This document shows, piece by piece, positions 60,101 through 64,000 of a stretch of DNA of 64,000 bases. The notes under the pieces are model-generated. The model made no database searches. It was not told the origin of the DNA and saw only the letters and a list, made by a program, of their open reading frames with translations. The position numbers were made by a program, and so were the translations under genes. Position 1 is the first letter of the stretch, and every line of letters starts with the position of its first letter. Source of the DNA: Parasponia andersonii (lineage: Eukaryota > Streptophyta > Magnoliopsida > Rosales > Cannabaceae); assembly GCA_002914805.1 (NCBI GenBank), contig JXTB01000110.1:686065-750064 (forward strand), written 5' to 3'.

Positions 60101-62676
60101 GCAATTATGTTATACAATATGCCCTTGCTCTGGTATTTCTTGCATCTCCTTTTTGGTTTAATTCCTCTAATAGATGGAGATTTGCTTAATATATTTGTAC
60201 CAGTGATATTGGGCTGCCTAATAGAAAGGGTGTGTGTATGTCTTCAGGTTAAGCTTTTCAGTTGATGTAAAACTTTTTCTTTCAAATGTGGTCATAGTAA
60301 CGGTTTTGATTAACCAGAAGTTTTTCTCCTTCATTTATTTGTGTTTGTCGATCTCCAAAGATAATTATAAAAATGGACAGTTGAATTTATTCATTATTAC
60401 TGACTTTCTTCAACATGTTGACTTGTCAGGTACTTAAAGAGAGCTTTAAAATTTATTGTGCTGTAAATGATGGAATAATCAATCTTGTTGACAAGGTATT
60501 GTTTGAAAGGGTTACTGAATTTTCTATTTGTGCTTTTATATTTGCTTGCTGCAAGTAATCTCTTCCAATTGCAGTTTTTTGAGATGCCAAGACATGAAGC
60601 AGTCAAAGCCCTCGATATCTATAAGCGAGCTGGCCAGCAGGTGATGTTGAATCAATACGCTGGTTTTTTAACCTTATTAAACATTGAAGGCTTTGATGTA
60701 GTTTCCTTAAATGTTTGGGAAAATATCAAAGCTTGCCCGGCAATATTTTAATCTTGGTTTTTGTCTTAGAAGTGAAATGTAGGTTGGGAACTTTCTCAAC
60801 ATGTTGCTTGATTAAATCTCCTCGTTCTTCACTTCTTCTTCTTCTTTTTTTTTTTTAATTGCAAAAAATATATGAAAGTATAATCAAGCAAGACCTTCTA
60901 GAAAAGGCAATTGACTCTGTGTCGCTGTTTTATTAAAGAAACCTCAGACCTTTTCTGCAGGCTGCAAGTCTTTCTGATTTTTACTGATTTATTAAAGAAA
61001 CCCCGGACCTTTTCTGCAGGCTGCAAGTCTTTCTGATTTTTACGAAGTTTGCAAAGGATTGGAGCTTGCTAGGAATTTCCAGTTTCCCGTTTTAAGAGAG
61101 GTATTACTATGGTTCATGTTTCTGTTTCGTCTAATTCTCTTTGTTTCAATTTTCTGACCATGCAAAGTAAACATTATGTGTGCGATTATCCAGCCTCCAC
61201 AATCCTTTCTCAACACAATGGAAGAGTATATTAGAGAGGCCCCACGGGTGGTCACTGTTCCAACTGAGCCTTTGGTTAGTCTTTCTTTACATATTGGAGA
61301 AATTTTGTACTTATTGTCTGACGTCGTTTAAGTTAAAAGTAGTCATGTTACTATGCATTTTGTTTCAACCTTTTAAAGGTTTTTCTGTTTTGGCTAACCA
61401 ATAACCACCTATGGAAAATATGTACCAAGTAATTGAGATATGTTTCTTTCAACAGCTTCAGTTAACGTACAAACCAGAAGAAGGTTCTTCTGAAGAAACC
61501 CAATTACCCAGTGATGAACCTGTTGCACCACCTTCGGATATTGTCTCTGATGTTGAGCCTGCAACGCTGCCACCACCTTCACCAGCTGCTCCTCAAAGCA
61601 GCATGGACACTGGAGATTTACTGGTAGACTATCAGTTCAGAGCTCAATGTTACTCACTTTCTGCTTATCATGTTCCCTTTTTTTTTCCTTCTTTATTCTT
61701 GTTTTTTATTTCCCTCCTCTCATTAAGGCTCCCTCTTGTGAGCTCAGGGTTTAAGTTTTGATGCACCTGATGTATCTGTAATTGAGGAAAGAAATGCTTT
61801 GGCTCTAGCCATAGTACCATCTGAAACCAGTAAGTTTCATATCCTTTATGTTTCAAGTTTTGCTACATTGTCCTGATTGGTGGCTTGAAGATTGGTATTT
61901 CGTATTTGCAGATACTGCTCCAACATTTAATTCAAATGCTGTTGAATCAAAAGATTTTGATCCCACTGGATGGGAACTTGCTCTAGTCACCACGCCAAGT
62001 ACCAACATTTCGTCAGCTACCGAGAGACAATTGGTAGGTCCTTGCTGTGCTTATGTTTTGTACTATTCTTTAAGATTGTCTTTAGACTATGGTACTGCGA
62101 ATTCACAGTTTTTAGTGCTGGTTTGTTTACGGTCTTAAAGCAAGCAAGCATATCTAAAATATCTTGTCTACTCTCTCCTATAGAACAACACAACATGAAA
62201 AGTTATAAGATGGGCCTTGGCTCGATATAATGGCACAGAGGGGGAAAAAAATGCACTAACTGGAATTTATGGAAGATTATAAGAGAAGCATGTTTTCCTG
62301 TTCATGTTGGTTTAACTTGTATCTTTCCCTTCAATTACAGGGTGGTGGATTGGACTCGCTCACTCTGCATAGTTTGTACGATGAAGCAGCATACAGAGCT
62401 TCTCAGCAGCCAGTGTACGGAGCACCAGCCCCAAATCCATTCGAGGTACAAGATCCGTTTGCCATGTCAAACACCATTGTTCCTCCTCCTTCAGTTCAAA
62501 TGGCCACAATTGCTCAACAGCAGGCCAATCCCTTTGGTCCTTACCAACCTACATACNAGAATTTAATTATGGGCCCAACAAACCCTTTTGGTGATGCAGG
62601 ATTTGGAGCATTTCCCACAAACCCTGTTTCTCACCCACAAAATAACAACCCATTTGGAACCACAGGCCTGCTGTAA
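57173..62676 (+). CDS. ANTH-domain clathrin assembly protein (PICALM1-like, At2g01600-like)
   Basis: Fifteen exons: 57173-57262, 57459-57528, 57638-57735, 58696-58834, 59007-59134, 59855-59950, 60082-60132, 60430-60495, 60575-60640, 61020-61100, 61194-61274, 61456-61623, 61748-61829, 61912-62033, 62341-62676. They give 557 residues, close to the Arabidopsis length of about 570. The ANTH domain fills the first 270 or so residues. The PIP2-binding signature K-x9-K-x-R-H is present (Lys38, Lys48, Arg50, His51, in [15 protein letters not shown]). The C-terminal half is unstructured, with WELALV near residue 420 and four NPF motifs (478, 509, 527, 549). It acts at the plasma membrane or trans-Golgi network, linking phosphoinositides, cargo and clathrin in endocytosis. 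Codon 519 contains an ambiguous base (62557, NAG). The acceptor of exon 10 is duplicated just upstream. Confidence 0.93.
60930..61043 (+). repeat. 59-bp tandem duplication of the exon 10 acceptor
   Basis: The segment from TATTAAAGAAACC through TTTTCTGCAG into GCTGCAAGTCTTTCTGATTT occurs twice, offset by 59 bases, with two differences (CCTCAGACC against CCCCGGACC). The second copy continues into the real exon (starting 61020). If the first acceptor (exon at 60961) were used, the frame would meet TGA after eight codons. Confidence 0.9.
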
Positions 62677-63955
62677 TTGCATTGTTTGAACATTTGAAAA
62701 ATGAGAAAGTGTAATCTGTTTGGTGAAATTGGTTTTGAGTGCAGTTGGGGTGGTGTTAGTATAAAAAAGGTGGGTTTTGGATTTCGGCTATATGAGAGTT
62801 TTTGGGAAGAATATGTTTGGTGTAAAAGAAATGAGTAGTTACTAGTTCATACGATCCTTTTTTTTTGTTTTTTTTTTCCTTCCTTTCCCTTTTGTATTAT
62901 TTTTTTTTATCCCTTTTTTCTTGTAATTTCTTTCTAATCTTTCTCTCACAAGCACACACAGTACATTTAATGTGGATGTAAGGGCATATTCTTAATCATT
63001 GACTGGACTCTAATTTTGGCTGTGCTTTCTTATTTAGTTTGTCTAGTGCTACTTCAGGAATGACTGAGTCATCGATCATAACCTTTTAATTATTTGTCTG
63101 ATCGAAAGAGTCAAGTGTATGGTTTATTTAAAAAAAAAAGAAGAGAAAGAGTCAATTTTCAACATTACAATTAAACAACTTTTTTTCTTTTTTAAAAAAA
63201 GGAAAAGATAAATCGACTTTTTTCTTTCTTTTCTTGTGTCTCGTCCGGCAATCTTTGATTGAAGTCTGGACACTCAAGCAGGCTTCGAACTGGGGTGAAC
63301 TTTTTGACCGAGCGACTGAGTGGGTTAGTCTATCAATTGTCGAATGCGTACAGAACACTCGCGCCCCAGTACCTGCTGACAGGTCCCTTGTGCCACGACG
63401 ACAACAATTTGACTCTCGTATTGGCAGAGTTGGTTTTAATTTGGTTTTAACGTCTCTTTTCTTCTTACTCAATTTTTTTTCTTTTTTTCTCTTTTTTGCC
63501 TCCCCTCGTAATAGCATCTTATATGCGAAAATTACCTAGTCTCACACCACTTGTTTACAGTGACAGTGTTACACTACCTGGATTTAATATTATAACAGTG
63601 ACACATCTCGAGTTTTAAAAAGATTAGAACAGCAAAGAAATTTCATCGCTTAACTATCTGATTTTTTTTTTTTTAAATTTTAATAATTGTCCCTTTAATA
63701 GAAAATTTTAAATCATTTAAAGGAGGGCGTGTACCTTTTTTGTAAATATATATAAATACGTATATGTAATTTTAGATGATTTTAATGTAATTATTTCTGG
63801 TTTTGAGAGTGTTAGTGTAACTTTAACATTAAACATGAGGTATCAATCTAATTTTCTAAATTTATTAAATATTTTCAAAAATTGATGGTAAACATTTCCG
63901 AACTGATCTTCGGTCATTCTACTTCTAATCTCAAGGTAACGTGGTTAATGAGCAG

Positions 63956-64000
<45 letters not shown>
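62677..64000. other. 3' flank and intergenic DNA
   Basis: The first few hundred bases are presumably 3' UTR. A G+C-richer block at about 63230-63440 stands out from its surroundings but shows no recognisable domain. The window ends in an (AT)n microsatellite from about 63957. Confidence 0.5.

Noticed and set aside
1..64000. tRNA, rRNA or known small RNA genes
   Set aside because: No cloverleaf or rRNA segment was recognised. The two tRNA-like boxes seen belong to SINE-like repeats.

Overview
The window is AT-rich nuclear DNA of a flowering plant, most likely a eudicot: genes have many short exons with GT-AG introns, repeats are typical plant LTR retrotransposons and a Mutator-like element, and five recognisable single-copy-type plant genes are present. 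The species cannot be named from the sequence. Two N-runs and four single ambiguous bases mark a draft assembly.

Layout. 1-3000: AT-rich intergenic DNA with a MITE-like element. 3000-12780: a decayed Mutator-like element (MULE) with a transposase pseudogene on the plus strand, facing a DUF1985/Ulp1-protease pseudogene on the minus strand, and loaded with a short palindromic motif, RGTWACY. 12979-17834 (+): a TMEM214-like (DUF2359) membrane protein. 18797-20023 (-): NDHL, a chloroplast NDH subunit, convergent with the previous gene. 20300-31600: a repeat block holding a gag-like gypsy-type element, three head-to-tail copia pol fragments with a 3' LTR, a second LTR-like piece, and a SINE-like sequence. 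32015-38691 (+): a nine-exon ARM-repeat protein. 40899-42279 (+): CRR3, a second NDH-related chloroplast gene. 45698-54744 (-): a structurally complete but coding-dead Ty3/gypsy chromovirus with perfect 5-bp target-site duplications. 57173-62676 (+): a 15-exon ANTH-domain clathrin assembly protein.

From what I remember of Arabidopsis, TMEM214-like lies next to NDHL (At1g70770/At1g70760), its paralogue next to the ARM gene (At1g23170/At1g23180), and CRR3 next to the clathrin adaptor (At2g01590/At2g01600). The window therefore looks like the unfractionated order NDHL - TMEM214-like - ARM - CRR3 - PICALM1, into which transposons were inserted. NDHL and CRR3 both serve the plastid NADH dehydrogenase-like complex; the other genes have unrelated roles (ER membrane, plastid or unknown ARM scaffold, endocytosis).

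The most interesting region is the MULE. A transposase, a separate DUF1985-type accessory gene and about 39 copies of one short motif, mostly in non-coding parts, resemble the anti-silencing arrangement of Arabidopsis VANDAL elements. All gene models were spliced by eye; every exon junction quoted for the five host genes keeps the reading frame.
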